From NCBI RefSeq assembly GCF_001719165.1, contig NZ_CP017057.1, forward strand, positions 2,356,001 through 2,420,000: 64,000 nt of DNA. The letters are read 5' to 3'. A program made the position numbers and the translations under genes. Source of the DNA: Erythrobacter litoralis (GTDB lineage: Bacteria; Pseudomonadota; Alphaproteobacteria; Sphingomonadales; Sphingomonadaceae). A model generated the notes under the pieces. That model did no database searches. It saw only the letters and a program-made list of their open reading frames with translations, and was not told where the DNA came from. Shown in pieces: positions 1 to 10,766 of the stretch (positions within the stretch are counted from its first letter, which is position 1; every line of letters starts with the position of its first letter).

Positions 1-435
1 TTCGATTCGGGCGTGGGCGAACTCTCCGACGCGGCAAGCGCGCTCGATTGGGTCCAGTCGATCCATCCCGAAGCGCAAACGACATGGGTCGCGGGCTATT
101 CCTTCGGCGCGCTGATCGGCATGCAGCTGCTCATGCGACGCCCGGAAGTGCGCGGTTTCATCTCGGTCGCACCGCCTGCGAACATGTACGACTTCTCTTT
201 CCTCGCCCCCTGCCCCGCGAGCGGTATTTTCGTGCAGGGCGCAGCCGATACCGTGGTCCAGCCGAACGCGGTGCAGAAGCTCGTCGACAAGCTGCGCACG
301 CAAAAGCACATCACGATCCATCACGAGGAAATCCCGCGCGCCAATCACTTCTTCGAGAACGAACTCGAGGAATTGATGGGTTCGGTCGATAATTACCTCG
401 ATTTCCGGCTTTCGCCCGACTGCCCGATCAAGTGA
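1..435 (+). CDS. Alpha/beta hydrolase, 5' end outside window
   Basis: C-terminal 144 residues of a small alpha/beta hydrolase; the frame is open from the first base, so the start lies upstream. The nucleophile elbow GYSFG is visible early in the fragment, followed by a plausible acid residue in GAADTVV and the catalytic histidine in ANHFFENE. This motif order resembles the COG2945 group of short predicted hydrolases. The substrate is unknown. No signal peptide can be assessed. A lower-GC spacer of about 200 bases with two palindromes follows, so the gene probably ends its transcription unit. Confidence 0.8.
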   Translation, partial: FDSGVGELSDAASALDWVQSIHPEAQTTWVAGYSFGALIGMQLLMRRPEVRGFISVAPPANMYDFSFLAPCPASGIFVQGAADTVVQPNAVQKLVDKLRTQKHITIHHEEIPRANHFFENELEELMGSVDNYLDFRLSPDCPIK

Positions 436-472
436 CTTCGTACATTCGCGGGCTTTGCCGCGTGAAACTTTG

Positions 473-510
473 GCGTAATTTAATTACGCAAGTTGGATTA
501 GTTTTAATCC
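473..510. promoter_or_regulatory. Two adjacent AT-rich palindromes upstream of the tonB-like gene
   Basis: GCGTAATTTAATTACGC (473-489) is a perfect palindrome with 8-base arms around a single T. Five bases on, GGATTA (495-500) and TAATCC (505-510) form a second inverted repeat with a 4-base gap. Both lie in an AT-rich pocket about 130 bases before the tonB-like gene. They look like regulator-binding sites or a promoter region. No regulator can be named from sequence. Confidence 0.4.
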
Positions 511-633
511 GCGACCGGTCCTGATCGGCAACTCGAAACAATTTCGTTTCTCTCCCGTTACATTGCAACCTGCCAGGCGAGCGGGCCGTTTCCTACGGCC
601 CCTCGCCTACAGGCAACGGGAAAGGAGCCCTTC

Positions 634-1312
634 ATGAGCACGCTCGCATATCGCGCGAAGCCGAATCCGGCCGCGCTCCTCGGCGCGCTCGGCGTGCCTG
701 CCGCCTTCGCCGCGCTGCTCGTCGCCGGCCTCGCGGTCACCGCGGTCACGCCCGAATTCGTGCCCAATCCGATCGCCGAGCCGATCGAGGACGAAGTGGT
801 CGAGATCACCCCCATGGCCGAATTGCCCGAGCGTCCGGTCGATCCCGCCGCACCGGCGACCGCGCCGGTCGAAACGGTCTCGGCCCGTCCCGACCGACAT
901 GCCGACACCCGCTTCGAATTCGGCGACACCGCCCCGATCGGGGCTTTGCCGGGCCTCGGCGACGCATTGCCCGGCGAGATCGGCGAGATCGCCCCGCCCC
1001 GCTTCCCGCCTTCGCCGATCCGGTGATCGCCAGGCCCAAGGGCAGTCTGGGCGAGTGGGTGACCGACGCCGACTATCGCAGCCGCTGGATCCGCGAGGGA
1101 ATGAGCGGGACCGCTCGCTTCACGCTCGCGATCGATCCATCGGGGCGGATCAGCGAATGCACCATCACCCGGTCTTCTGGCCATGCCGAACTCGATGCGG
1201 CGACTGTCGCCTGATCGAGCGCCGCGCCCGTTTCGAGCCCGCGCGCGATGGTGCAGGCAACAGGGTCGCGGGGACCTATTCCAACGCGATCAACTGGAAA
1301 ATCCCGGACTGA
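634..1312 (+). pseudogene. tonB-like energy transducer, broken by two frameshifts
   Basis: The N-terminal part (634 to about 1000) has a short cytoplasmic stretch, one membrane helix (residues about 14-38) and a Pro/Glu-rich periplasmic linker, as in TonB. The C-terminal TonB domain continues in two other frames: from about 1011 (GSLGEW, DADYRSRWIREG, GTARFTLAIDPSGRI, CTITRSSGHAELDAAT) and from about 1205 (CRLIERRARFEPARD to NWKIPD, stop 1310-1312). Each shift fits loss of one base: near the C-rich run around 1000-1010, and near 1203-1206. Intact, it would energise TonB-dependent receptors. It is either a decayed paralogue or carries two sequencing errors. Confidence 0.75.
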
Positions 1313-1345
1313 TCCGGGCGCAGGTGCACGGGGGGTGCGGGAGGC

Positions 1346-1561
1346 TCAGCCCTCCCCGCCTTTCTGCACTTCGCCGAGCGGCGTCGTCCCGTTGGAAGTC
1401 GGCACGGTCCAGATCAGCACGTTCGCCACCGCGATCAGCGCCAGCAGCACCATCAGCGCCGGATTGCGCACTTCGCCCGTGCGGCGCCACAGGACGAAAG
1501 CCCCCGCCAGCAGCGCGAGCGCGGCCAGCATCACGATCGAGAGTACGAGGTCCGTCGTCAC
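1346..1561 (-). CDS. Small two-helix membrane protein, unknown function
   Basis: 71 residues from a GTG start (1559-1561). Two hydrophobic segments (about residues 5-24 and 34-52) are separated by a short basic loop (WRRTGE), and the tail is polar. The arrangement predicts a small inner-membrane hairpin protein. I do not recognise the family. It lies convergent to the tonB-like gene and is probably expressed alone. Confidence 0.5.
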   Translation of the reverse strand: MTTDLVLSIVMLAALALLAGAFVLWRRTGEVRNPALMVLLALIAVANVLIWTVPTSNGTTPLGEVQKGGEG

Positions 1562-1697
1562 GCCTGCGTCCTTGTCCGGTTAAATCCGCCCGCGATATTC
1601 CCCCGCCTATGATAGCTCCGCCCGCCCCGATCAAGCGCCCGGCAGCTTTCGACGCCCGCGATTGACACCCGGGATGCGGACTTTAACACCCCGGCCC

Positions 1698-3587
1698 ATG
1701 AGAGAGAGCAACGCAGCCAAGATCCCCGCCCGTTCCGTCAATCGCCGCGAAGCGCTCGGCACGTTCGGCGGTGTTTCCGCGCTCGCGCTGCTGCCCGGTT
1801 GCGCCGCGGGATATTCCCAGCCGAGCCTGCGCGACACGCCGCCCGACACGCTTTCGCCCGACCGGATGCTCGACCGGATCGCCTATGCGATGCTCGAGCA
1901 CGAGCCGGGCCGTGCGACCGGCCTGGGGATCGACAACGGCGAATATGCCGGCTGGCGCGGGACCTTCGGCAAGGTCGGCGAGGAAGGGCGCGAGGCCTAT
2001 GCCTCGACCCTGCGTGACGCGCTCGAAAAGGCGCGGTCCTATCCGCGTGAGGGCATCTCCGCCGACCAGCAGGTCGGCTTCGAAGTGGTCGAGACCGCCT
2101 TTGCCAGCGCGCTCGAAGGCATGGCGCTGCCCTATGGCGAAGTCGCCGTCGGATCGTGGCGCAATGCGCCCTATGTCGTGATCCAGAATGTCGGCGGCTA
2201 TATCGACTATCCGCGCTTTTTCGGATCGACGCAGCCGGTGCGATCGGATTCGGACGTCTATTTGTACCTCAACCGCCTCAGCCAGGTGCCCACCATCCTC
2301 GATGCCGAGCGCGAACGCATGCGCGAGGCACGGGGCATGGGCGTGGTCCCGCCCGACTTCCTGCTCGACAAGGCGATCGCGCAGATGGAAGCAAGCATTG
2401 CGGCCGCCGCCGAGGGCACGCCCTATGCGGGGCCGCTCGCCGAGGGGATACGCGCGAATCTGCCGGACGGTTCGTTCGACGAACAGGTCGAGATGGCGCG
2501 CGAGATCAGCAGGCTCGACATTGCGCCCGCGCTCGCCGCGCAAATGGAGGAGCTGAAGGCCCAGCGCGCCGTCGCGACGTCCGATGCCGGCATGTGGGCG
2601 CGCCCGATGGGCGATGAATGGTACGACTGGGCGATCCGCGCCTCGACCACGACCTCGCTTTCGCCCGACGAAATCCACCGGCAGGGGCTTGAGGAACTGG
2701 CCGATCTGCATGGGAGGATGGACCCGATCCTGCGCGAAATCGGCTATACGAAAGGCACGGTCGGCGAACGGATGAAGGCGCTTTCCAAGGACCCGCGCTA
2801 CCAGTTCGCCAAGGGCGATGAGGGCCGGGCCGAGATCATGGCCTTCATCGAAGAGCGGATTGGCTGGATCAAGGCGCAGATGCCGCGCGCCTTCACGCAG
2901 CTGGTCGACCCCAACCTCGAAGTGCGCCGCCTGCCGCTGGCCGAGGAGCCGGGCGCGCCGGGCGCCTATGGCGGCGCGGGAAGCAAGGACGGGACCATCC
3001 CGAGCCGGATGTGGATCAACCTTCGCACCACCGATCTCCACCGCAAATACGACCTTCCCGATCTCACCTTTCACGAGACCATTCCCGGTCATGTCTGGGA
3101 GGGCGAGTTTTCCAACCGCCTGCCGTTGATCCGTTCGATCCTCGCCTTCAACGCGTTTTCCGAAGGCTGGGCGCTCTACGGCGAACAGCTCGCCGACGAA
3201 CTGGGCGCCTATGAGGAATTCAAGGTCGGGCGGCTGGGATACCTGCAGAGCCTCGCCTTTCGCGCCTGCAGGCTGGTGGTCGATACGGGCCTTCACGCAA
3301 AGCGTTGGACGCGCGAGGAAGGGCGCCGGTTCTTCGTCGAGGAAAACGGGTCGAAGCCGCAGGAAGTCGCAAGCGAGGTCGATCGCTATTGCAGCTGGCC
3401 GGGCCAGGCCTGCGGCTACAAGGTCGGGCACACACAGATCGTCGAACAGCGCGAGCGGGCGAAGACGGCGCTCGGCAGCGCCTTCGATTTCAGGTCCTTC
3501 AACACCGCGGTGATCCTTGGCGGAAACGCGCCCCTCAACGTGGTCGAGAACACGGTCGGCCGCTACATCGCCGGCGCGCGGGGGTGA
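1698..3587 (+). CDS. DUF885 family protein, Tat-exported lipoprotein
   Basis: 629 residues. I chose the ATG at 1698 because it places a twin-arginine motif (NRREALG) and a hydrophobic segment ending in lipobox LLPGC near the N-terminus; an upstream TTG at 1662 is less likely. The protein has the DUF885 architecture, with the family signature HETIPGH at about residues 459-465, a zinc-peptidase-like motif. DUF885 proteins are predicted metallopeptidase-like envelope proteins, several per genome in sphingomonads; the substrate is unknown. Export through Tat and lipid anchoring are inferred from the N-terminus. Confidence 0.85.
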   Translation: MRESNAAKIPARSVNRREALGTFGGVSALALLPGCAAGYSQPSLRDTPPDTLSPDRMLDRIAYAMLEHEPGRATGLGIDNGEYAGWRGTFGKVGEEGREAYASTLRDALEKARSYPREGISADQQVGFEVVETAFASALEGMALPYGEVAVGSWRNAPYVVIQNVGGYIDYPRFFGSTQPVRSDSDVYLYLNRLSQVPTILDAERERMREARGMGVVPPDFLLDKAIAQMEASIAAAAEGTPYAGPLAEGIRANLPDGSFDEQVEMAREISRLDIAPALAAQMEELKAQRAVATSDAGMWARPMGDEWYDWAIRASTTTSLSPDEIHRQGLEELADLHGRMDPILREIGYTKGTVGERMKALSKDPRYQFAKGDEGRAEIMAFIEERIGWIKAQMPRAFTQLVDPNLEVRRLPLAEEPGAPGAYGGAGSKDGTIPSRMWINLRTTDLHRKYDLPDLTFHETIPGHVWEGEFSNRLPLIRSILAFNAFSEGWALYGEQLADELGAYEEFKVGRLGYLQSLAFRACRLVVDTGLHAKRWTREEGRRFFVEENGSKPQEVASEVDRYCSWPGQACGYKVGHTQIVEQRERAKTALGSAFDFRSFNTAVILGGNAPLNVVENTVGRYIAGARG

Positions 3588-3748
3588 CGCCCGCGCCACC
3601 GCGCAAGGTGGCAAGGGGTGAGGTGGCAAGGGGCTGGAGCCGGGCGGCAAGTGCCTAAGTAGTCGCGGGTTCGGGGTGGCAACACGGCCGCGCCGAGCTA
3701 TAGTCCCGCCATCCGAAAAGCGTATCGCAGACGCTCAAGGGGGGACAT

Positions 3749-5314
3749 ATGCTTACCGACATCGCGCGCTTTCTCGCCCGCGCGGCCGCGTTCTTCGCCG
3801 CCGCGCTTGTTTTCGCTGCGCCCGCGCAGGCCGACTGGCACAAGGCCGAAACCGAACGCTTCGTCATCTATTCCGACAGCGATGCGCGCGACATCCGCGA
3901 ATTCGCCGAGCGGCTCGAACGCTATCACATGGCGATGTCGAAGCTTTCGGGCTTCAATCCCGCAGTTCCCAGTCCCTCCAACCGGGTGACGGTCTATGCC
4001 GTCGGTTCGGAGCGCACGCTGCGCAAGCTCTATGGCGATACCGGCTCGAATGTCGCGGGCTTCTACATTCCGCGCGCGGGCGGTTCGGTCGCCTTCGTGC
4101 CCAATGTGAGGCTGCGCGGGAACGAGACCGATTTCACCCTGATCGTGCTGATGCACGAATATGCGCACCATTTCTTTCTGTCAGCCACGCCCTATGCCCT
4201 GCCACGCTGGATCACCGAAGGCTCGGCGGAATTCTTCGCCGCCGCCCGGTTCCAGAAGAATGGCGGGGTCGATCTCGGTCTGCCGGCCAATCACCGGGTC
4301 GGCGACCTCAATTTCGCCGACCAGCTGTCGATCGAGGAGATCCTCGATTACGACCGGGTCGTCGCGGAAAGGGGTCGGCGGCGTGACGGTTTTTACGGGC
4401 AGGCGTGGCTGCTCTTCCACTACCTGATGTTCCACGAAACGCGCTTTCCGCAATACAGCGAATATGCCCGCCTCTACATGCAGGGCATGCCCAGCCTGCA
4501 GGCGGCCGAAGAGGCATTCGGCGATCTCGGCGAGCTCGAAAAGGAGCTGAAGGCATACCAGCGCAGCCGCCGGATCCCGGCCCAGCGACTGCCGGCGGAA
4601 CTCCTCCCGATCGGCCAGATCACCGTGTCCGAACTGTCCGAGGGCATGAACGAGATGATGGACGTGATCGTGAAATCGCGCCGCGGCGTGAACCAGGAGG
4701 AAGCGCTCGAACTGCTGCCCGACGCGCGCCAGGTCGCAGGCGAATTTCCGCAGGATGCGGGCGTGCTCACCGCGCTCGCCGAAGCGGAATACGATGCCGG
4801 CAACGATGCCGAGGCGATTGCCGCGGCCGACCGCGCGCTGGCGCTCGATCCGTCGCGCAAGAACGCCTATGTCCAGAAGGGCTATGCGCTGTTTCGCATG
4901 GCCCTCGACGCGAAAGACCAGGACGCCGCCTATGATCACGCGATGGAGCCGTTCACCGCACTGAACCAGATGGAGCCAGACCACCCGCTCCCGCTGATCT
5001 ATTATTACCGCAGCTTCGTTCAGCGCGGGATGCGTCCCGAGGAGAACGCGAAGCTCGCGCTCAAGCGGGCCTCGGAGCTTGCGCCCTTCGATCAGGGGCT
5101 GCGGCTCAATGTCGGGATGATGCTGATCAGCGAACGGCTCAACCAGGCGGCGCGCGCCACGCTAGCGCCGCTCGCCGCAGACCCGCACGGCTCAGGCGCG
5201 GCGCAAAAGGCGCGACAGCTCATCGCGGTGCTGGAAAAGACCCCGGACGGGACCCCGCTCGACATGTCGGCACTGGTGGCGGACAATGACGAGGACACCG
5301 AGAGCGGGGGCTGA
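3749..5314 (+). CDS. Secreted gluzincin-like metallopeptidase with TPR region
   Basis: 521 residues with a Sec signal peptide (about 1-29, cleavage after AQA). A zinc-binding HEYAHH motif at about residue 136 is followed by WITEGSAEFF, the glutamate-bearing downstream motif of gluzincins. The C-terminal half (from about 320) is helical with TPR-like units, such as the segment containing AIAAADRALALDPSRKNAY. It is probably periplasmic, combining a peptidase-like domain with a protein-binding scaffold. The ATG follows a GGGG-containing site. Whether it is catalytically active is not shown. Confidence 0.75.
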   Translation: MLTDIARFLARAAAFFAAALVFAAPAQADWHKAETERFVIYSDSDARDIREFAERLERYHMAMSKLSGFNPAVPSPSNRVTVYAVGSERTLRKLYGDTGSNVAGFYIPRAGGSVAFVPNVRLRGNETDFTLIVLMHEYAHHFFLSATPYALPRWITEGSAEFFAAARFQKNGGVDLGLPANHRVGDLNFADQLSIEEILDYDRVVAERGRRRDGFYGQAWLLFHYLMFHETRFPQYSEYARLYMQGMPSLQAAEEAFGDLGELEKELKAYQRSRRIPAQRLPAELLPIGQITVSELSEGMNEMMDVIVKSRRGVNQEEALELLPDARQVAGEFPQDAGVLTALAEAEYDAGNDAEAIAAADRALALDPSRKNAYVQKGYALFRMALDAKDQDAAYDHAMEPFTALNQMEPDHPLPLIYYYRSFVQRGMRPEENAKLALKRASELAPFDQGLRLNVGMMLISERLNQAARATLAPLAADPHGSGAAQKARQLIAVLEKTPDGTPLDMSALVADNDEDTESGG

Positions 5315-5340
5315 AACCTGCCGCCCGTTCCTGCCCGGCC

Positions 5341-5700
5341 TCAGCCCTTCCCGCCGAACAGACCTTTCGCCATCCCGGCAATGTCGTCCATCGCATCGCC
5401 GTCGCCGTCAAGATCGAGCAGCCCGGAAAGCGAGGAGGGGTCTTCCTCGATCATGCGCGCGAATTCGGAGAGCGAGCCATCGCCCCCGATCTGGGCGACG
5501 ATCTGCGACAGGATGCCGGTACCGAGCCCGGTTCGTTCGGAAGCGAGTTCGATCGTGTCGCCTTCCATCTGGTGCGTCTGGCCGAGAACCGCGATCGCTT
5601 TTTCCGCAAGGGCGGGATCGATGCCGACCTTGCTCGCCAGATTAGCCACGTCGTCGGGCGCGCCGCCGATATTCCTCATCAAATGATCGAGCATGCTCAT
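5341..5700 (-). CDS. DUF937/YidB-like small protein
   Basis: 119 residues from the ATG at 5700, preceded by a strong GGAGGACAG site. The sequence has the pattern of DUF937-type proteins: an N-terminal LDHLM segment, a helical middle containing GIDPALAEKAIAVLG, and a Gly/Asp-rich C-terminus. The C-terminal DLDGDGD looks like a calcium-binding EF-hand loop; calcium binding is only suggested. It has no signal peptide. It lies between pckA and the metallopeptidase gene, with no clear operon partner. Confidence 0.65.
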   Translation of the reverse strand: MSMLDHLMRNIGGAPDDVANLASKVGIDPALAEKAIAVLGQTHQMEGDTIELASERTGLGTGILSQIVAQIGGDGSLSEFARMIEEDPSSLSGLLDLDGDGDAMDDIAGMAKGLFGGKG

Positions 5701-5777
5701 AACTGTCCTCCCTCATCGCACGCGAGTCGGATTGGCGCGCGATGCAATCATGACAGCCTTACATTACGACGCAAGGA

Positions 5778-5808
5778 CGCTCCCCGCCGCCGACAGGGGC
5801 GGGGAGCG
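5778..5808 (-). terminator. Hairpin downstream of pckA
   Basis: CGCTCCCCGCC (5778-5788) and GGCGGGGAGCG (5798-5808) form a perfect 11-bp inverted repeat with a 9-base loop, starting 9 bases after the pckA stop on the minus strand. No long T-run follows, only TCCTT, so it may act as a 3' stabilising hairpin as much as a terminator. Confidence 0.6.
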
Positions 5809-5817
5809 CAGGCACGG

Positions 5818-7425
<1,608 letters not shown>

Positions 7426-7760
7426 CTTCTTGGTCTCCTGAACCGGATGGCGCTGATGCGGGCATGGTGTTCGACGTTCGGATCTGAAGGCCGGCGAATG
7501 CACCCGATTCTCCCGCGAATGCGAAGCGATTCGTGGCGCATCCGGACCCCCAAGACCGTTGGGCATAGGGGCGCGTCGGCGCGTCGTCAAACCGCCCTGC
7601 GCCCGCTTGCCCGCCATGCCCCGCAAGGCGTGGCCGGGCCTCTGCTTGCGACGGCGGCGTTGTCTTGGACGGGCGCCCGCGCTAACTCTGGTCCGGCGCA
7701 TGAGACGACCCGGGTAGCGTTCCGCAAGCGGGGTCCGGCGCGGGCGAGAGGAAGGACACG
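7426..7760. other. Divergent intergenic region pckA / chvI
   Basis: 335 bases between the two divergent starts, where both promoters must lie. It contains the pckA ribosome-binding site (7434-7439, minus) and AGAGGAAGG before chvI. I see no convincing -35/-10 pair, palindrome or reading frame with coding character. Sites for ChvI would be expected here but cannot be assigned by eye. Confidence 0.5.
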
Positions 7761-8582
7761 ATGTCGGCCAGCGATGACGCGATCGGCGAGACGCAGGCGC
7801 AAGCCGCCTCCCATGCGTCCGCGCCGGCGAACGCGGACGACGACGCGCAGTCCGGCAACGCCCAGCCGAGGGGCAGCGAAATCGCCCTGGTGGACGATGA
7901 CCGCAACATCCTCACCACGGTCTCGATCGCGCTCCAGGCCGAAGGGTTCGTGACCCGGCTCTATTCCGATGGCGAGACGGCATTGAAGGCGTTGGTCGAC
8001 AATCCGCCCGACCTCGGCGTGTTCGACATCAAGATGCCCAAGATGGACGGAATGGAATTGCTGCGCCGGGTGCGCGAACATTCCGCGCTGCCGGTCATCT
8101 TCCTCACCAGCAAGGACGATGAGGGCGACGAGGAAGCGGGGCTCGAACTGGGCGCGGACGATTACATATCCAAGCCGTTCAGCCAGCGCCTCCTGATCGC
8201 GCGCATCCGGGCGATCCTGCGCCGGGCCGAGCCGGCCCGCGCCGGGGCGAGCGAAAGCGGCGAGGCCCGGCCCACCCATCCGATCATCGAGCGCGGGCGG
8301 CTGTTCATGGACCCGGCCCGCCACCACGTCACCTGGGACGATCGCCCGGTCAGCCTGACCGTGACCGAATTCCTGATCCTCGAAGCGCTCGCCGCGCGCC
8401 CCGGCGTCATCAAGAGCCGCAACCAGCTGATGGACGCGGCCTATCCGGACGATGTCTTCGTCGACGACCGCACCGTCGACAGCCATATCAAGCGCATGCG
8501 CCGCAAGTTCCGCAGCGTCGATCCCGACTTCGGCGCGATCGAGACGCTCTATGGCGCGGGCTACAGCTTCAACGATGTCTAA
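7761..8582 (+). CDS. chvI: Response regulator, OmpR/ChvI type
   Basis: 273 residues. An unusual polar Ala/Asp-rich N-terminal extension (about 1-38) precedes the receiver domain (about 40-155; acidic pocket VDDD, phosphoacceptor D89 in [11 protein letters not shown], conserved K in YISKPF). A winged-helix DNA-binding domain follows (about 170-270, with [19 protein letters not shown]). It overlaps chvG by 8 bases, so the two are co-translated. ChvI/ExoS-type systems link envelope or acid signals to carbon metabolism and work next to HprK and the PTS, as here. Confidence 0.93.
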   Translation: MSASDDAIGETQAQAASHASAPANADDDAQSGNAQPRGSEIALVDDDRNILTTVSIALQAEGFVTRLYSDGETALKALVDNPPDLGVFDIKMPKMDGMELLRRVREHSALPVIFLTSKDDEGDEEAGLELGADDYISKPFSQRLLIARIRAILRRAEPARAGASESGEARPTHPIIERGRLFMDPARHHVTWDDRPVSLTVTEFLILEALAARPGVIKSRNQLMDAAYPDDVFVDDRTVDSHIKRMRRKFRSVDPDFGAIETLYGAGYSFNDV

Positions 8583-10239
8583 CCGCGGGGGCGCCCGGGC
8601 GCGGCCCGCCGCCCGTCTGTCCGCTCGCGCGCCCTCGCCCGCGCGCGTTATGGGGCGACTGCCGCCGGGTGCGCGGCGCGGCTCGGGCGAGGTCCATTCC
8701 GCGCTGCGCACGGGCGAGCAGTTCACCACCACCGGCCGCTTTGCGCTGACCGCGCGCATCCTCGTGGTCAACATCCTGCCGCTGGTGCTGCTGGGCGGCG
8801 GGCTGTTCTACCTTGACGGCTACCGCACGCAGCTCATCAACGAACGCTTCAAGATGGCCCGGATCGAGGCCCAGATCACGGCCGAGGCGCTTGCCGGCGC
8901 GACCCGCGAGCGGCAGGAGGCGTTGCTCGTCCAGATCGGCAAGGAACAGCGCATGCGGCTTCGGATGTTCGATGCCGAGGGGCGGCTGTGGGCCGACAGC
9001 TTCGCGCTCGCCGAGCCCGCCTTCCAGTTCGACGACATCTCCGACGACAGCTGGGACCAGCAATTCGCCCGCTGGCTCGACCGGACTGTGGACACGATCG
9101 TCTCGGCCGAACCGGTCACCGATTACGTCGAACCTGAAGCGCAGGAAGCCGACGCCTGGCCGGAACTCGCCCGCGCGCGCGAAGAGGGGGTGAGCCAGGT
9201 GCGGCTCTACGACTGGCTCGACGGGACGCCGGTCATCACCGCGGCGGCGCCGGTCGGCCTCAACGGGGCGACCCTGCTGACCGTGCGCAACGCGGTCGAC
9301 ATCACCGAAAGCGTGCGCGCGGCGCGATCGACGCTGGGCATCGCGGTGCTGTGCGTGCTCGCCGCCTCGATCCTGCTCTCGCTGTTCCTCGCCCGCACGA
9401 TCGTCACGCCGCTGCGGCTGCTCGCCAAGGCGGCGATGCGGGTGCGCGCCGGCCGCGAACGCGAGGTCGAGGTCCCCCGCCTGCCCGAACGCAGCGACGA
9501 GATCGGCCTGCTCGCCCGCGCGGTTTCGGACATGACTGGCGCATTGCGCCAGAGGATCGACGCGGTCGACAGCTTCGCCGCCGATGTCGCGCACGAGATC
9601 AAGAACCCGCTCGCGAGCCTGCGCAGCGCGATCGAATCCCTGCCCCGCGTCGAGGATCCCAATCTGCGCCGCGAACTCGAACAGATCGCCACCCACGACG
9701 TGCGCCGGATCGACCGGCTCGTCTCGGAAATCTCGGATGCGAGCCGGATCGACGCCGAGATGAGCCGCGCCACGCTCGAACGGATCGACCTTGCCGATCT
9801 CGTGCGCGCGATCATCGGCAGCCGCGAACACCGCTCGGAGAACGAAGGTCGCGCGATCGAGCTTGCCGCGCGCGGCTTCGCACCGATCGTCGCGGGAGTG
9901 GGCGCGCGGCTCGAAAGGGTGGTCGAAAACCTGCTCGACAACGCCGTCTCCTTCTCGCCGCCCGATGCGCCGATCGAGGTCGGGATCGACAATGACGGCG
10001 ACTGGGTGACGCTCACCGTGTGCGACTATGGTCCCGGCATCCCCGAAGATTCGCGCGACAAGGTGTTCCAGCGGTTCCATTCGGTGCGCCCTGAACAGGA
10101 GGATTTCGGCCATCATTCCGGCCTCGGCCTCGCCATCGCGCGCGCCATCGCCGAAGCGCATGACGGCACGCTTCGCGCCGACAGCCGCCCCGATGCCAAG
10201 CGCGGCGCCTGCCTGCGCCTGCGCCTGCCGGCCGCCTGA
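8575..10239 (+). CDS. chvG: Sensor histidine kinase, ChvG type
   Basis: 554 residues from the ATG at 8575, inside the end of chvI; a later ATG at 8650 is an alternative. Order of parts: a basic N-terminus; a first membrane helix (about residues 62-82); a periplasmic sensor domain of about 170 residues; a second helix; HAMP; HisKA with phosphoacceptor H340 in [15 protein letters not shown]; and an ATPase domain with [16 protein letters not shown] and [10 protein letters not shown]. It phosphorylates ChvI. The stop lies 8 bases before hprK, consistent with one operon. Confidence 0.93.
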   Translation: MSNRGGARARPAARLSARAPSPARVMGRLPPGARRGSGEVHSALRTGEQFTTTGRFALTARILVVNILPLVLLGGGLFYLDGYRTQLINERFKMARIEAQITAEALAGATRERQEALLVQIGKEQRMRLRMFDAEGRLWADSFALAEPAFQFDDISDDSWDQQFARWLDRTVDTIVSAEPVTDYVEPEAQEADAWPELARAREEGVSQVRLYDWLDGTPVITAAAPVGLNGATLLTVRNAVDITESVRAARSTLGIAVLCVLAASILLSLFLARTIVTPLRLLAKAAMRVRAGREREVEVPRLPERSDEIGLLARAVSDMTGALRQRIDAVDSFAADVAHEIKNPLASLRSAIESLPRVEDPNLRRELEQIATHDVRRIDRLVSEISDASRIDAEMSRATLERIDLADLVRAIIGSREHRSENEGRAIELAARGFAPIVAGVGARLERVVENLLDNAVSFSPPDAPIEVGIDNDGDWVTLTVCDYGPGIPEDSRDKVFQRFHSVRPEQEDFGHHSGLGLAIARAIAEAHDGTLRADSRPDAKRGACLRLRLPAA

Positions 10240-10246
10240 AGCCGCG

Positions 10247-10699
10247 ATGGCGGAGGACGACACCACCGTCATCCAGGCGAGCGCGGTCGCGATTTCCGGC
10301 CGCGCACTTCTCATCGAAGGCGCGCCGGGCAGCGGCAAGTCGAGCCTCGCGCTCGCGCTGATCGAACGGGGCGCGAGACTGATCGGCGATGACGGCGTGT
10401 CGCTTTCGCGCGGTGAGGACGGCGCGCTCATCGCCGCACCGCCACCCCGCATCGCCGGTATGATCGAACTGCGCGGGGTCGGGATCGTGCGGCTGGAGAC
10501 CGCTCCTCCCGCCCCGGTCGCGCTGATTCTCGCGCTTCGCTCTCCCCGCGATGCTTCGCCGGAACGCCTGCCCGAGAGCGTGCCCACCCGCCCCTTGCTC
10601 GGCTGCGAGATCCCCGTCCTGCCCTTCGAACCCGGACCCCTCGCCCCGGCGATGCGCGCCGAATGGGCGCTGCGGCTGCATGGTCTGGCCCCGCGTTGA
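10247..10699 (+). CDS. hprK: HPr kinase/phosphorylase, short form
   Basis: 150 residues, consisting of the C-terminal catalytic domain only. This is the short form usual in Alphaproteobacteria; Gram-positive HprK is about 310 residues. Walker A GAPGSGKSS (residues 25-33) and the acidic IGDDGVSL motif are present. It phosphorylates and dephosphorylates the regulatory serine of HPr, encoded four genes downstream. The start ATG 10247 lies 8 bases after the chvG stop, in the same transcription unit. Confidence 0.9.
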   Translation: MAEDDTTVIQASAVAISGRALLIEGAPGSGKSSLALALIERGARLIGDDGVSLSRGEDGALIAAPPPRIAGMIELRGVGIVRLETAPPAPVALILALRSPRDASPERLPESVPTRPLLGCEIPVLPFEPGPLAPAMRAEWALRLHGLAPR

Positions 10700-10766
10700 A
10701 ACGCGCGGCGCCGAGCAGCACGAAGTGCAAAAAAGGCGCTTCCCATAGCTGGCTCTCCCGGCGAAA

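Noticed and set aside
1683..3650. Very long open frame on the minus strand opposite the DUF885 gene
   Set aside because: It mirrors the coding frame of a clear protein family on the other strand; its product is Arg/Gly-rich with no recognisable motif. Such shadows are common at high GC.
8569..10746. 725-codon minus-strand frame opposite chvG/hprK
   Set aside because: Shadow of the kinase gene; no conserved motif and composition typical of antisense GC-rich frames.
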